Assembly (NCBI RefSeq): GCF_025717535.1
Contig: NZ_JAJIRO010000001.1
Location: forward strand, 1,240,001 to 1,304,000
Length of the DNA stretch: 64,000 nucleotides
Reading direction: 5' to 3'
Origin: Paucibacter sp. Y2R2-4
Lineage (GTDB): Bacteria; Pseudomonadota; Gammaproteobacteria; Burkholderiales; Burkholderiaceae_C
The first letter of the stretch is position 1. Every line of letters begins with the position of its first letter. Below the pieces are notes generated by a model. That model saw only the letters and a program-made list of their open reading frames with translations. It made no database searches and was not told where the DNA came from. Positions 8,862 through 19,300 of this stretch are shown here, in pieces. Position numbers and translations under genes: made by a program.

Positions 8862-11800
8862 TATTCTTTCCCGCCTTCTTGAGTGTTCGCTGGAGTGATA
8901 CGGATTTCCGGCAGCTTGATACCGCCGCCGACCACCAGCATTCGCAAGCTGCCCGTCGAGCCCATCGAAGCGGTGTTGTCAGGCAATGGAGGCGCAGCGC
9001 CAGCACTGCGGGTGCTCGTTCCACTGGAATCCCCGGCAGTACTGCCCGTTGGGGCGGCAGGCACGTCGATCATGGTGAACGCGCCGTTGCCGAAATTTGG
9101 CACGGTCAGCGCCGGAGGCATGGAAATGACATTGGTGGCTGAGGGCGTGTTGCCCGCAATCACATTGGCATTGACCGCCGGCGCAATCACCAAGCTCGAG
9201 TCAATTGCAGTGATGGCGTAGTTGCCATTGTTCAAGCCTTGGGCGCTGATGGCATGGCTGCCAATACTCTCGCCGGCGGCCCGGCTGAGCGCCCCACCGA
9301 GGCGGTCGCCGCTCACCAAGTTTCCGCTGCTGATTTGATAACTGAGAGCGGGGTCCGCTTCACCGTAGGTTTTGTTCTTGGCATCAGCGGTCACCGTGAT
9401 CGGGCGCGGCGTGATGCTCAACACGCCGTTTTGCGCGGTGATCAGGTAGTTGCCATTCGCCAGGCTGGAGGCATCGATGGCGTAGCTGCCGACATTGCTG
9501 CCGGCGGTGCGCGTCAAAGCACCCGACAAGCTGTCGCTGCCGACCAGATCGCCCGAAGTCACGGCATAAGTCAGCGCCGGATCGGCATTGCCATAGACCT
9601 TGCTCTTGGCATCGGCGGTCACCGTGATGGGGCGCGGTGTGATGCTCAACACGCCGTTTTGCGCGGTGACCAGGTAGTTGCCATTGGCAAGGGCCGAAGC
9701 GTCGATGGTGTAGCTGCCGACATTGCTGCCGGGTGCTCGCGTCAAGGCACCCGACAAGCTGTCGTCACCAACCAAATTTCCTGCCGTAACGGCATAACTC
9801 AACGCAGGATCAGCATTGCCATAGACCTTGCTCTTGGCATCGGCTGTGACCGTGATCGGGCGCGGCGTGATGCTCAACACGCCGTTCTGCGCGGTGATCA
9901 GGTAGTTGCCATTCGCCAGGCTGGAGGCATCGATGGTGTAGCTGCCGACATTGCTGCCGGGTGCTCGCGTCAAGGCACCGGACAGGCTGTCGCTGCCGAC
10001 CAAATTGCCCACCGTGACGGCATACGTCAACACCGGATCGGCATTGCCATAAACCTTGCTCTTGGCATCGGCCGTCACCGTGATCGGCCGAGGATCTATG
10101 GTCAGAGCGCCATCAAGGAATTGAATCGCATAGTTCGCGCTGCTCAGGCCTTGCGGCCGAATCGTGTAGGCGCTACCCACGTTGATGGCGCCTTGACTTG
10201 TCCCGGTATAACCCAGCGTGCCCGAGAGCACACTGCTCGTCTCTGAGCCCACAAAGCCACTGTAGCTGACGCCCGCGCCGCCGCTGTAGCTGGCGCCATC
10301 GTAGGTCTTGCGGGCATTATTGGCGCTGATCGTGAGCGGTGCCGGACTGATCAACAAGCTGCCCAGCGTGTTGCCGGAGGCTGCCGTGGAGTAGCCGGAT
10401 TTCAGGACTTCGACCGACAGACCTGTGTAACTCCCTGCATTGGCCAGACCTGAGACCACCGAACCGCCGAGTTTGAACTGGTAGTCCGTCCCTGCGACCC
10501 AGCCGGTGTAGCCACTTCCGAACACAACGCCAGGGGCCCACAAGCTGTACAGATCGTATGCCCCGCCTTTGTAGACCACGCTGAGAGGCGCCAACGTGTA
10601 ACTGACGGCGATCACACTCGGAGCGCTAATGCCACCAACGGCGACATCGATGGGCCGATTGTCCAGTCCGGTGGTGATGTTGAAACTGGAGCTAGCCCCT
10701 GGGGCCAGCGTTCCGGGTTTGAACAAGATGCCCATGCCCGTGTCCGCGGTCTCGTTATTGCCTTTCACTTGCGAGGCGGCACGGGTCACCATCCCCGCCA
10801 AAGTGCCACCGAAAAACTGCGATCCAAAGCCGACGCTGGAGTTCGCGTTGCTGGAGTAATAAAAGATCTTCGCCGTGCTGCCGCCGGACAGGGTGGCATA
10901 GGCATCACCCGCGGCACTGGTGGCCGAAACCACGTTGTAGGCGTCGCCAGCGGCGCGCGTGTTGTCAATCGATTGCTTGGTGGTGTAGCCGCCGCCCTGG
11001 TCGACGGTGTTGTCGGGGTCAAAGCTGCGAATGAAGGTGACATTGTTCAAGGTGGCGCTGCCGACATTTTCCAAAGCCACATCATTGGTGAAATATCGTT
11101 GGCCCGAGACCAGCTTCATCGTCTGCGTGACCTTTAAATTGCCAGCCAAGGTCGCGCTCACTTCGGTGCCAATTGCACCATCGCTGCCGACACCGAGCAA
11201 TCGATAGACTGCCCCATTGGCTGATGTGGCGAAGTTGGCTCCCGAGGTGGCGGTGCCAGCAATGTCATAACCGGCGGTGAAACGCTCCTCAGGAGAACCC
11301 GGTAGAAAGTAGTCGATGCGCAGGTCGGTGCCGACGCCGAAGCCATCGGCATCGCCGGTCATGCCGATGCCCGATAAGCCCGGCTTGCGTCCGAAAAACA
11401 GACTGGGTTTATTGCTTGCGCCCAGCTTGCCGCCGAGCGCTTTGTTGATGCCGATTTCGATGTATTGATTGCCGAGAAACAGATCGCCGTTGACGCTGGC
11501 ATAGCGCAGACCGTTGGCGGCGCTGCCCTTGCGCCATTGCTGTGACCAACCGGTGACCGAGGCGGCACCGGCCTGGGTATAAACGCTGCTGCCGCCGTCC
11601 GCTGCAGCTTGGCCAAACAAGAAAATTACGCCGCCGGCAGAAGCGTTGGAAGAGCTGATGTTGGCGTTGACATTGATATTGTTTTGAGCGGTCAGTGTGA
11701 GTGTGGTGTTCGCACTCCAACTCACCGGATCATTGACAAAGATGTCTCCATTGCCACCCGCGCTCCCCTGGGTGGCGGTGGAGATCGTCACATTGCCACT

Positions 11801-12949
11801 GGCCAGATCGGTACCGAGTTGACTACCCGTGATGTTGCCGCCGCTGGCAGCAATCGTGTAGTCATTGGGGTCAATCAACCAAGTACCACTGCGCCCGGCG
11901 GCAGCGTAGGTTGTGACGACACGGCCTTGATGGAAATCAACCCGCGCCGCGCTGGTCTCCACAAAACCGCCAGCCCCGCCCTGCGGCGCACTGGCATCGA
12001 GACGCCCGCCCACGAGAATGCGGTCTTTTTCCATCCCACCCATCAAGTAGATCTGGCCTGTTTCGCCGGTAGCCAGCGTCTGCGCTTCAGTGACCCCGGT
12101 GTGATTGATCACCGTGCTGGCCAGGCGACCCGCAGCCTTGGCAGTCAAATACACCAAGCCACCGTCGGCTTTGATTGCCCCGCCTTGCTCGATCAAGGCA
12201 TCGATGGCCGCTTCATCCACCTTCAACTTGACCGGCCCACCCAGGTCGAGCACGACTTTTGAGCCCGCCCCGACCAGCACCTGGCCGCCCGGCGCAGCGA
12301 TGCTGCCGCTATTGCTCACCTTGGCTGCAATCAGAGCGACGGCTCCGCCAGGCGCGGCGCTGATCCGCCCTTGATTGATGATGGCGTTGCCGCTGTTACC
12401 CCTGAAGTGATAGCGGCCCGCGAGGAAGTCTGGGGTATCCAACTGCAAGGTGCTGGCAACCAGCGCGCCGACATTGACTTGCGCTGTGGGGGTGAACAAG
12501 ACCCCGTTGGGGTTCAGCAAGAAGACTTGGCCATTGGCGTTCAAGGCACCCTGGATACGAGAGACCTCGTTCCCAATGACGCGATTCAAGGCCACCGAGC
12601 TGCTCGAAGGCTGAACGAAATTGACCGTATGACCTGCGCCGATATTGAAGCTGCGCCAATCGGTCGCCAGCAAGGCGCTGTTTTGCTGCACCGTCAGAAC
12701 ATTGCCGACACGGCTGATCTGCGCCTGACCGGCCACGACTTGGGCGCCACTGGGCAGCGAAGCCGAACCAGTCGCCTGGGCGCTGACCATGCCCGCCGCA
12801 AAGCAAGCACTCATGCAAAGCACCAGATCGCGCAAGCGATTCGGTGCTTGGGACCGGCGGCATGCGCGGCGGCCGCCTAGGCCTTTGGCCCCCAATTCCG
12901 CTTTAAAAACAAGGGCGGCGCTCAAGGCCGCATCGTTTCGATCGTTCAT
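8861..12949 (-). CDS. Filamentous-haemagglutinin-type exoprotein (TpsA) with MBG repeats
   Basis: 1362 residues from the ATG at 12949 with GGAG 6 nt upstream; longer in-frame readings have no comparable site. The long Arg-rich leader ends near VSAQA (about 58). The TPS secretion domain (about 60-300) has the NPNG box at 146-149 in LLNPNGVLF and then NVGALVAST. Residues about 455-770 form a beta-rich domain I cannot assign, with PGSPEE and RSFDPDN. From about 775 come MBG/YDG-type beta modules, including near-identical 76-residue repeats (PRPITVTADAK...YG). The tail is Gly/Pro/Ser-rich with no anchor visible. Likely a secreted adhesin or biofilm matrix protein exported by the TpsB next door; binding target unknown. 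Confidence 0.9.
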   Translation of the reverse strand: MNDRNDAALSAALVFKAELGAKGLGGRRACRRSQAPNRLRDLVLCMSACFAAGMVSAQATGSASLPSGAQVVAGQAQISRVGNVLTVQQNSALLATDWRSFNIGAGHTVNFVQPSSSSVALNRVIGNEVSRIQGALNANGQVFLLNPNGVLFTPTAQVNVGALVASTLQLDTPDFLAGRYHFRGNSGNAIINQGRISAAPGGAVALIAAKVSNSGSIAAPGGQVLVGAGSKVVLDLGGPVKLKVDEAAIDALIEQGGAIKADGGLVYLTAKAAGRLASTVINHTGVTEAQTLATGETGQIYLMGGMEKDRILVGGRLDASAPQGGAGGFVETSAARVDFHQGRVVTTYAAAGRSGTWLIDPNDYTIAASGGNITGSQLGTDLASGNVTISTATQGSAGGNGDIFVNDPVSWSANTTLTLTAQNNINVNANISSSNASAGGVIFLFGQAAADGGSSVYTQAGAASVTGWSQQWRKGSAANGLRYASVNGDLFLGNQYIEIGINKALGGKLGASNKPSLFFGRKPGLSGIGMTGDADGFGVGTDLRIDYFLPGSPEERFTAGYDIAGTATSGANFATSANGAVYRLLGVGSDGAIGTEVSATLAGNLKVTQTMKLVSGQRYFTNDVALENVGSATLNNVTFIRSFDPDNTVDQGGGYTTKQSIDNTRAAGDAYNVVSATSAAGDAYATLSGGSTAKIFYYSSNANSSVGFGSQFFGGTLAGMVTRAASQVKGNNETADTGMGILFKPGTLAPGASSSFNITTGLDNRPIDVAVGGISAPSVIAVSYTLAPLSVVYKGGAYDLYSLWAPGVVFGSGYTGWVAGTDYQFKLGGSVVSGLANAGSYTGLSVEVLKSGYSTAASGNTLGSLLISPAPLTISANNARKTYDGASYSGGAGVSYSGFVGSETSSVLSGTLGYTGTSQGAINVGSAYTIRPQGLSSANYAIQFLDGALTIDPRPITVTADAKSKVYGNADPVLTYAVTVGNLVGSDSLSGALTRAPGSNVGSYTIDASSLANGNYLITAQNGVLSITPRPITVTADAKSKVYGNADPALSYAVTAGNLVGDDSLSGALTRAPGSNVGSYTIDASALANGNYLVTAQNGVLSITPRPITVTADAKSKVYGNADPALTYAVTSGDLVGSDSLSGALTRTAGSNVGSYAIDASSLANGNYLITAQNGVLSITPRPITVTADAKNKTYGEADPALSYQISSGNLVSGDRLGGALSRAAGESIGSHAISAQGLNNGNYAITAIDSSLVIAPAVNANVIAGNTPSATNVISMPPALTVPNFGNGAFTMIDVPAAPTGSTAGDSSGTSTRSAGAAPPLPDNTASMGSTGSLRMLVVGGGIKLPEIRITPANTQEGGKE
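9391..10085 (-). repeat. 228-bp in-frame tandem repeats in tpsA
   Basis: The motif tcaccgtgat (with tgaccgtgat at the third site) recurs at 9391, 9619, 9847 and 10075, exactly 228 bp (76 codons) apart, and the DNA between is highly similar. Each unit encodes one MBG-type module beginning PRPITVTADAKSKVYG and ending QNGVLSIT. A more diverged unit follows on the C-terminal side (to about 9170) and another precedes on the N-terminal side (to about 10310). Near-identity at the DNA level suggests recent duplication or homogenisation. Confidence 0.93.
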
Positions 12950-13177
12950 TGAAGGCTCCAAAGTCGGCAGTGCGCGTGCACTTGCAACTCGCCATATCGG
13001 CAAAATTTCATGATCCTTGAGTGTTTTCTGCTCAGTAGTTGCTTGATTTCGAAAACAGCCGGCCTTGACGACACCATTTCGGACTTGACCGCACCGGCCT
13101 GAATCGTGCAGCGCCAAGGCCCGTGGATAATCCTTGCACTGGCCCCGCGAGGCCGCTTTGTTCCCGACCGGGCTGTC

Positions 13178-14359
13178 ATGCTGATCAAGTTCTTCTACAC
13201 CCTGCGCGCTGCCAAACTTCCGGTCTCGGTCCGGGAGTTTTTGACGCTGCTGGAGGGGCTGAAGGCCGGGGTGATAGGCGCCGATGGGCCACCGTCCATC
13301 GATGACTTCTATTTCCTGGCCCGCACCAGCTTGGTCAAGGACGAAGCCCATTTCGACAAGTTCGACCGTGCTTTTGGCGCCTATTTCAAGGGCGTAGAGC
13401 TGTTGACCGACTTCAGCCAGGACCTGCCGCTGGAATGGCTACGCAGCCATTTGGAGCTGGAGCTCACGCCGGAGCAAAAAGCGGCGGTCGAGAAAATGGG
13501 CTGGGACGAGTTGATGGAAACGCTGAAGAAGCGTTTTGAAGAACAAAAAGAACGCCACGAGGGCGGCAACAAGTGGATTGGTACCGGCGGCACCAGTCCT
13601 TTTGGCAATAGCGGCTACAACCCGCAAGGCATTCGTATCGGCGGGGCCAGCCGCAACAAGAGTGCCGTCAAGGTCTGGGAACAACGCGCATACAAAGACT
13701 ATGACGACCAGCTGGAGCTGGGCACCCGCAATATCAAGGTTGCGCTGCGCCGCCTGCGCCGCTTTGCGCGCGAAGGCTCGGAGCTGGAGCTGAACCTGGA
13801 CGACACCATCCACAAGACCGCCGCCAACGCCGGCTTCTTGGACATTCGCATGCAGCCGGAGCGCCACAACAAGGTCAAGGTGCTGCTGCTGATGGATGTG
13901 GGCGGCACCATGGACGAGCATATCCACCGAGTTGAAGAGTTATTCTCGGCCGCCAAGAGCGAGTTCAAACACCTGGAGTTCTATTACTTCCACAACTGCG
14001 TCTATGACTTTGTGTGGAAAAACAACCGCCGCCGTTTCGCAGAGAAGACCGCCACCTGGGACATCATTCGCAAATACAACCGTGACTACAAGCTGGTCTT
14101 CGTCGGTGATGCGACCATGAGCCCCTATGAAATCTTGCAGCCCGGCGGCAGCGTCGAATACAACAACGAAGAAGCCGGCGCCGAATGGCTGCAGCGGCTC
14201 ACCAATGCCTTCCCCAAATACGCATGGATCAACCCCGAACCGCAGGGCGTTTGGCAGTACCGCCAAAGCGTGGCCCTGATTCAGCAATTGATGCAGCAGC
14301 GCATGTTCCCGCTGTCGCTCGCCGGGCTGGAAGGCGCCATGCGTTTGCTGAGCAAATGA
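13178..14359 (+). CDS. VWA domain protein, CoxE-like
   Basis: 393 residues from the ATG at 13178; an in-frame upstream extension of 24 codons is possible but lacks family resemblance. A helical N-terminal part (1-130) and a Gly-rich linker lead into a CoxE-type VWA domain with a MIDAS-like DVGGT beginning at Asp240, followed by GDATMSPYE. This departs from the classical DxSxS, with Gly in the first Ser position and Thr in the second. VWA proteins of this class partner with MoxR ATPases. The stop overlaps the tamA start (ATGA), so the three genes VWA-tamA-tamB are probably one operon. Function unknown. Confidence 0.88.
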   Translation: MLIKFFYTLRAAKLPVSVREFLTLLEGLKAGVIGADGPPSIDDFYFLARTSLVKDEAHFDKFDRAFGAYFKGVELLTDFSQDLPLEWLRSHLELELTPEQKAAVEKMGWDELMETLKKRFEEQKERHEGGNKWIGTGGTSPFGNSGYNPQGIRIGGASRNKSAVKVWEQRAYKDYDDQLELGTRNIKVALRRLRRFAREGSELELNLDDTIHKTAANAGFLDIRMQPERHNKVKVLLLMDVGGTMDEHIHRVEELFSAAKSEFKHLEFYYFHNCVYDFVWKNNRRRFAEKTATWDIIRKYNRDYKLVFVGDATMSPYEILQPGGSVEYNNEEAGAEWLQRLTNAFPKYAWINPEPQGVWQYRQSVALIQQLMQQRMFPLSLAGLEGAMRLLSK

Positions 14360-16344
14360 AGCGTTTGGATTTCACTTTGCATCGCCAAGAAGTGGCGCAG
14401 CGGCGAGCCCCTTTGCTGAGAAGCCTGAGCAATTGCTTGCTGATCAGCGCCGGCCTGGCACTCTCGGGCTGCAGTGCGCTGCAAGAGCTCGGGCGAACGA
14501 TCAAGCCCGATGAAGCCGCCAAGGCCAGTGGGGTAGCCAATCCCAGCGGCGCGCGTTTGATTGCCGAATACACACTGCAAGTGCAGGCCCCAGGCAAACT
14601 GAAAGACTTGTTGGAGGAGCATCTGGACCTGGCCCGCTTTCGCCGAGCGCCGGAAGATCAGCGCCTGAGCCTTCAAGAGCTTGGCCGTCTGAGCGCAGCC
14701 GCGCCTCAGCAGGCGCGCGCCTTGCTGGAGACCGAAGGCTATTTCAATGCCCAGGTCGAGGTGGAGCGCAGCGATTTACAGAGCCTGGAAGGCAGCCGCA
14801 ACAGCAGCACGGAACGCCCCACCGTCACAGTCAAAGTGCAGCCGGGCCCACAGGCCAAGATCAGCGGCGTGGAGCTGAACTTTGCAGGGGAGTTGCTGGA
14901 ACCCGCCCCCGAGACGGCGACGAGAACAGAGCCCAGCCCGGAATTCCTGGCCCGCAAGACCCGGCAACGCGAACGGCTGCGTCGCGATTGGGATTTAGGC
15001 CCCGGCGAAAACTTCAGCCAAGAGGCCTGGGGCAATGCCAAGTCGGCCTTGCTGAGCCGGGTGCGCACCCAGGGCTATCCACTGGCCCGCTGGAGCGACA
15101 CCGCCGCGCAAGTCGATGCCGAAAGCAATACCGTGGAATTGGCCTTGACCCTGGACAGCGGGCCGCTGTTCCGCTTGGGTGAGATTCAAATCACCGGACT
15201 GAACCATCAGCCGGCCAGCGTGGTGGAACGACTGGCGGGCTTTGAGCCTGGCGATCCGTACAACGAACGCACGATGCTGGACTTCCAAGAACGCTTGCTC
15301 AAGACCACTTTGTTCGACTCGGCCAATGTCGACATTCGCCCCGATGCCGAAAATCCGGGCAATGCGGCGGCCAGCACTGTGTATGTACAGGTCAAAGAGT
15401 CGCCGCGCCAACAGGTCACCCTCAGCTTGGGTTTTGACACCGCCACCGGTCCACGCATTGGCGCCGACTACACCAACCGTCACCCTTTCGGCCTGGACAT
15501 GCGCTCGCGCACCAAGCTCAAGCTCGGCAGCCAAGAAAGTTCGGCTGACATCGAGCTGAGCTCGCATCCCCTCAGCGATATGCAGCGCAATCTGGGCGCC
15601 TTTTTTGTCGAACGCCTGAGCCATGACGACACGGTCACGGTGAACGTGCGGGCCCGTCTGGGCCGCATCCGCGAAACCGAGCGTGAAGACCGCACCTATT
15701 ACCTGGAAGCCTTGCGCGCTTTTGAAGACAAGCCCGGCAGTGATACCCATGCCGGCGCGGTTTCCGCCAATGTGCAATGGACTTGGCGCCGGGTGGACAA
15801 CACCCTGCGCCCTACCAAGGGCTACACCGCCTCGGTGCTGGTGGGCGCCGGCTACGCCGACAGCTCGACCTATGACAACGGCTACTTCGGTCGCAGCCAG
15901 ATCAAGCTCTATGGTTACTACCCCTTGCCGGGCGGCTGGTATGGCTCGGCCCGCACCGAATGGGGCCAGATCTTTGCCGCGCAAAGCGTGGGCTTGCCAG
16001 AAAAGCTGCGCTTTCGTACCGGCGGCGATGAGTCGGTGCGCGGCTATGGCTTTGAAGACTTGGGGCCGACGGACGCGCAAGGCAACCCCACCGGGGGACG
16101 GGTGCTGTGGAACGGCAGCGTTGAGCTGGCCCACGCCTTCATGCCGAGCCTGCCTGACTTGTTAGGTGCCGTGTTTGCCGACGCCGGCCAAGCCGCGCCC
16201 AACTGGAAGGACTTCAAGCCCACCACCAGCTTAGGCCTGGGCCTGCGCTACCGCAGCCCGCTGGGCACGCTGCGCCTGGACTATGCCCGCGCCACCGCGC
16301 TGCAACGTTGGCGCCTGCACTTCAGCGTGGGCATTGCCCTGTGA
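14356..16344 (+). CDS. tamA: TamA-like BamA-family outer-membrane protein with lipobox
   Basis: 662 residues from the ATG at 14356, which overlaps the VWA stop by 4 nt. POTRA-type modules occupy about 50-360 (ETEGYFNAQVEVE, RVRTQGYPLARWS, GDPYNERTMLDFQERLLKTTLFDSANV). A C-terminal beta-barrel (about 370-662) contains RFRTGGDESVRGYGFEDLGP, the VRGY motif of the Omp85 lid loop. It should work with TamB in moving lipids or proteins to the outer membrane. The N-terminus carries a lipobox-like LSGC with Cys39, which is unusual for an Omp85 protein. Overlaps tamB by 4 nt (GTGA). Confidence 0.9.
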   Translation: MKRLDFTLHRQEVAQRRAPLLRSLSNCLLISAGLALSGCSALQELGRTIKPDEAAKASGVANPSGARLIAEYTLQVQAPGKLKDLLEEHLDLARFRRAPEDQRLSLQELGRLSAAAPQQARALLETEGYFNAQVEVERSDLQSLEGSRNSSTERPTVTVKVQPGPQAKISGVELNFAGELLEPAPETATRTEPSPEFLARKTRQRERLRRDWDLGPGENFSQEAWGNAKSALLSRVRTQGYPLARWSDTAAQVDAESNTVELALTLDSGPLFRLGEIQITGLNHQPASVVERLAGFEPGDPYNERTMLDFQERLLKTTLFDSANVDIRPDAENPGNAAASTVYVQVKESPRQQVTLSLGFDTATGPRIGADYTNRHPFGLDMRSRTKLKLGSQESSADIELSSHPLSDMQRNLGAFFVERLSHDDTVTVNVRARLGRIRETEREDRTYYLEALRAFEDKPGSDTHAGAVSANVQWTWRRVDNTLRPTKGYTASVLVGAGYADSSTYDNGYFGRSQIKLYGYYPLPGGWYGSARTEWGQIFAAQSVGLPEKLRFRTGGDESVRGYGFEDLGPTDAQGNPTGGRVLWNGSVELAHAFMPSLPDLLGAVFADAGQAAPNWKDFKPTTSLGLGLRYRSPLGTLRLDYARATALQRWRLHFSVGIAL

Positions 16345-19300
16345 CCACGCCCTCTCCCATGCAAGACGCACCCGACGCCGCCCCAGACGACGCTTCGAAG
16401 CTGCCAGACTCCGGGGTGCCCGGAGAGGCAGCCTCCCCGCCAAACAGCCCCAGCAAGAAAGTCCCGCTGTGGCGCCGTGGTCCCGGCCTGCTGCCCAGCA
16501 TCCTGGCCCTGCCCCTGCTCGGTGGCGCCTTGGGCTGCGGACTTTGGTGGGGTGTCGCCACCCAAGCCGGCACCACATGGCTGTTGCAAAACGTGCCCGG
16601 CCTTCAAGTGACGCAGCCGCAAGGCAGCTTGATTGGGGACTTTTCGGCCCAGCATCTCAGCTATGTGCTGCCGGGCTCGCAAGACAGGCTCGACTTTGAA
16701 GACTTGCGTTGGCGCGGCCTGTCGCTACGCTGGAACCGCTCGCCCCATCTGTGGGCCGATTTGCATATCGATCAGTTACAGCTGCGCCGCCTGCAAGTGC
16801 ATCTGGAGCCGAGCACCGAGCCGACTCACGCCCCCAGCGACCTGAAGCTGCCGATTGGGGTTCAGATCGAGCGCCTGCAAGCGGCTGAGGTCCTAATCCC
16901 GAGCGCCAGTGACAAGGCTTTGCGCGATCTGCAAGGCAGTGTGCAGCTCAGCGCCCAAGGCGGGGCCGAGCATCAGATCCAACTGGACCGTCTGCACTGG
17001 GACTTGCTGCAACTCAGCGGCAAAGCCAGCATCAAGACCGAGGGAGAGATGGCTTTGCAAGCCCGCCTCGACCTGCGTTCCAAGGCCGACGGAGAAGAGC
17101 ATTTACCTGCCTGGCAGGCCTTGATCCAAGCGCAGGGGCCGCTGCAAACCCTGGCCCTCCAGGCCGATCTGCAAGCCGAATCTCAAGAGCTGCAAGCTCA
17201 GGCCCAGGTGCAGCCCTTTGCGGATTGGCCCTTGCCGCACTTGCAAGTCAAAACCCAAAAGCTGGACCTCTCTGCGCTGGTCTCAGGCCTGCCGCGCACC
17301 AGCTTGAGCGGCCAGGCCGAGTTACAAGCCCAGGCGCCAAACTCAGGCTCAAAACAAGGCAGCCAGAGCCTGGACATCAAAAGCCAGCTGAGCAACAGCC
17401 TGGCCGGCCGCTGGAACGAGCAATTGCTGCCGGTGCGAGCCTTGAATCTGGATCTGAGTTTTGCGCCCGGCGATCCAGCGGCCTTGAGCGTCAAGCAGTT
17501 GGAGCTGCTGCTGGGCAGCACGCAGCAACCCGCGGGCCGGGTGCATGCCAAAGGCCAGAGCAGCAAGGAAAAAGGCAGTGCACTGACGATTGCCATCAGC
17601 GATTTGAACAGTGAGGCGCTGGACGCCCGCGCGGGTGCACTGCAGTTGGCCGGTGAGATTGAGCTCAGCACCGCCGAGCCCGTCAACCAGTTGGGGGCAC
17701 AAGGCCTGCCGCCCGCTCATTTGAAAATTGTGGCCAAACTTGAGGGTCGGCTGCAAGGCATGGCGAAAGCGAACGGCGGCAAGCCTGGCGCGGCATCAAG
17801 CATGAATTCCGCTTCCGCCTCGGCTTTGTTGCCGAGCTCGGCCCCCTTGAGCTTGAATGCGCTGGCCCAAGTCTCGGCTACCGAGATGACGCTGCAAAGT
17901 TTCAAGCTGCGTTTTGACGACGCGGCTCTGGAGATGAGCGGTCAGCTGGCCCTCAAACAAGCCGCCAGTCTGGCCCAGGGCTGGCAAGCGCAGGCCAAGG
18001 CGCAAGCCCAAGTGCCGGACCTGCGCCGCCTCTGGCGCGGCAAGGAAGACAGCGCCTGGCAGCAAAACGTGCAAGCGCTGTCGGCCCAGTTTGAAGCCAA
18101 TCTCGAAGCCGGGCCGCTGCCGGCGGGCGGCAAAACACGAGCGCAAGACCTCTATGCCTATGCTCCGCAAGGCTCAGCGCATCTGCTGCTGATGCCAACG
18201 CAGCTGGCTGGCGTGCCTGTGAGTGCCGATGTCCGTTACACCCATCTTGAGCGCAATCAATCGCCCAAGCTGAGTGGTCTGCTGAACGCTGGCGTCAACA
18301 ACCGCTTGCAAGCCCAGGGCGAACTGAGCCCCGCTGGCGAGATGCAAGCCAATGCTGATTTGCAGTTCACCGAGCTGGCGAGCTTGCAACCCTTGCTGAG
18401 CGCCTTCAGCGCCAAACCCGCCAAGGCGGCCAAGGTCGCAGCAACGCCGCAGTTGCAGGGCAGTCTGCAGGGGCAATTCAAGCTGCAAGCCGGCCTGATG
18501 CCTGCCTCGGACGAAGCGAGGAACAAAAAGACCGCCTCAGCACAGAAGACCAGCGCGAAAGCCAGCAACAGCGTGACCACGCCTTCCTGGCGTTGGCACA
18601 GCAAGGCCGAGCTGCAGGCCCGTGGACTGCAATTCGGCGGCAGCCCGGGGCTACAGGCCTTGACGCTAGGCTCCGCCGACCTGCAATGGGATGTGGACAG
18701 CGCTCATGAGGCGCCCTTGGAACTGCGTGCCCGCCTGGATCAGCTCAGCGGCAAAGACTGGAAACTGCCCAGCGCCAGCGCCAACTGGACCGGCAGCTGG
18801 GCCAAGCACCGCCTCGAGCTGCAGGCCATGGCCGAGGGCAAGATGCCCAGCGCCTTGATCCCGCCCGGCCAGCCGACCGAGCAACTGCTGCGCGGCCCGC
18901 TAGCGCTGAGTCTGAACGGCGGGCTGAGTGCAGCCCCCAACCTGGCTTGGCGCGAGGGCACCCAATGGCTGCTCAGCGACATCAAGCTGCTGGCTCAGCC
19001 GCAACCCGCCACACCCAAAGCGGCCACCGCCGCAAGCAGCCCCGACGTAGCCAAGAATGAGCGGGTCAAGGGCCCTTGGCTGAAAGCACAGAACCTCAAG
19101 CTGGCCCTGGAGCTGGGTCCACTTGCGCAGCCCAAGCAGCTGCAGATTGAACCGGGCCGGCTTGAAGTCCTGGGCGCCGGCCTGAGTTGGAAGCAGCTGC
19201 AATGGGCCTCGGCAGGTCGAGATGCACAGCCCGGCAAGGGTCTGAACGACGAGTTCAATGTCGATCTGCGCCTAGAACCCCTGGCCGTGGCACCGCTGTT

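Noticed and set aside
9239-10246. 335-codon plus-strand frame across the tpsA repeats
   Set aside because: It is the antisense image of the 228-bp repeats; the minus strand gives a coherent secretion signal and MBG modules.
9170-10310. Regular 228-bp repeats considered as a CRISPR or satellite
   Set aside because: The repeats are in frame, contiguous with no spacers, and encode a known kind of surface module.
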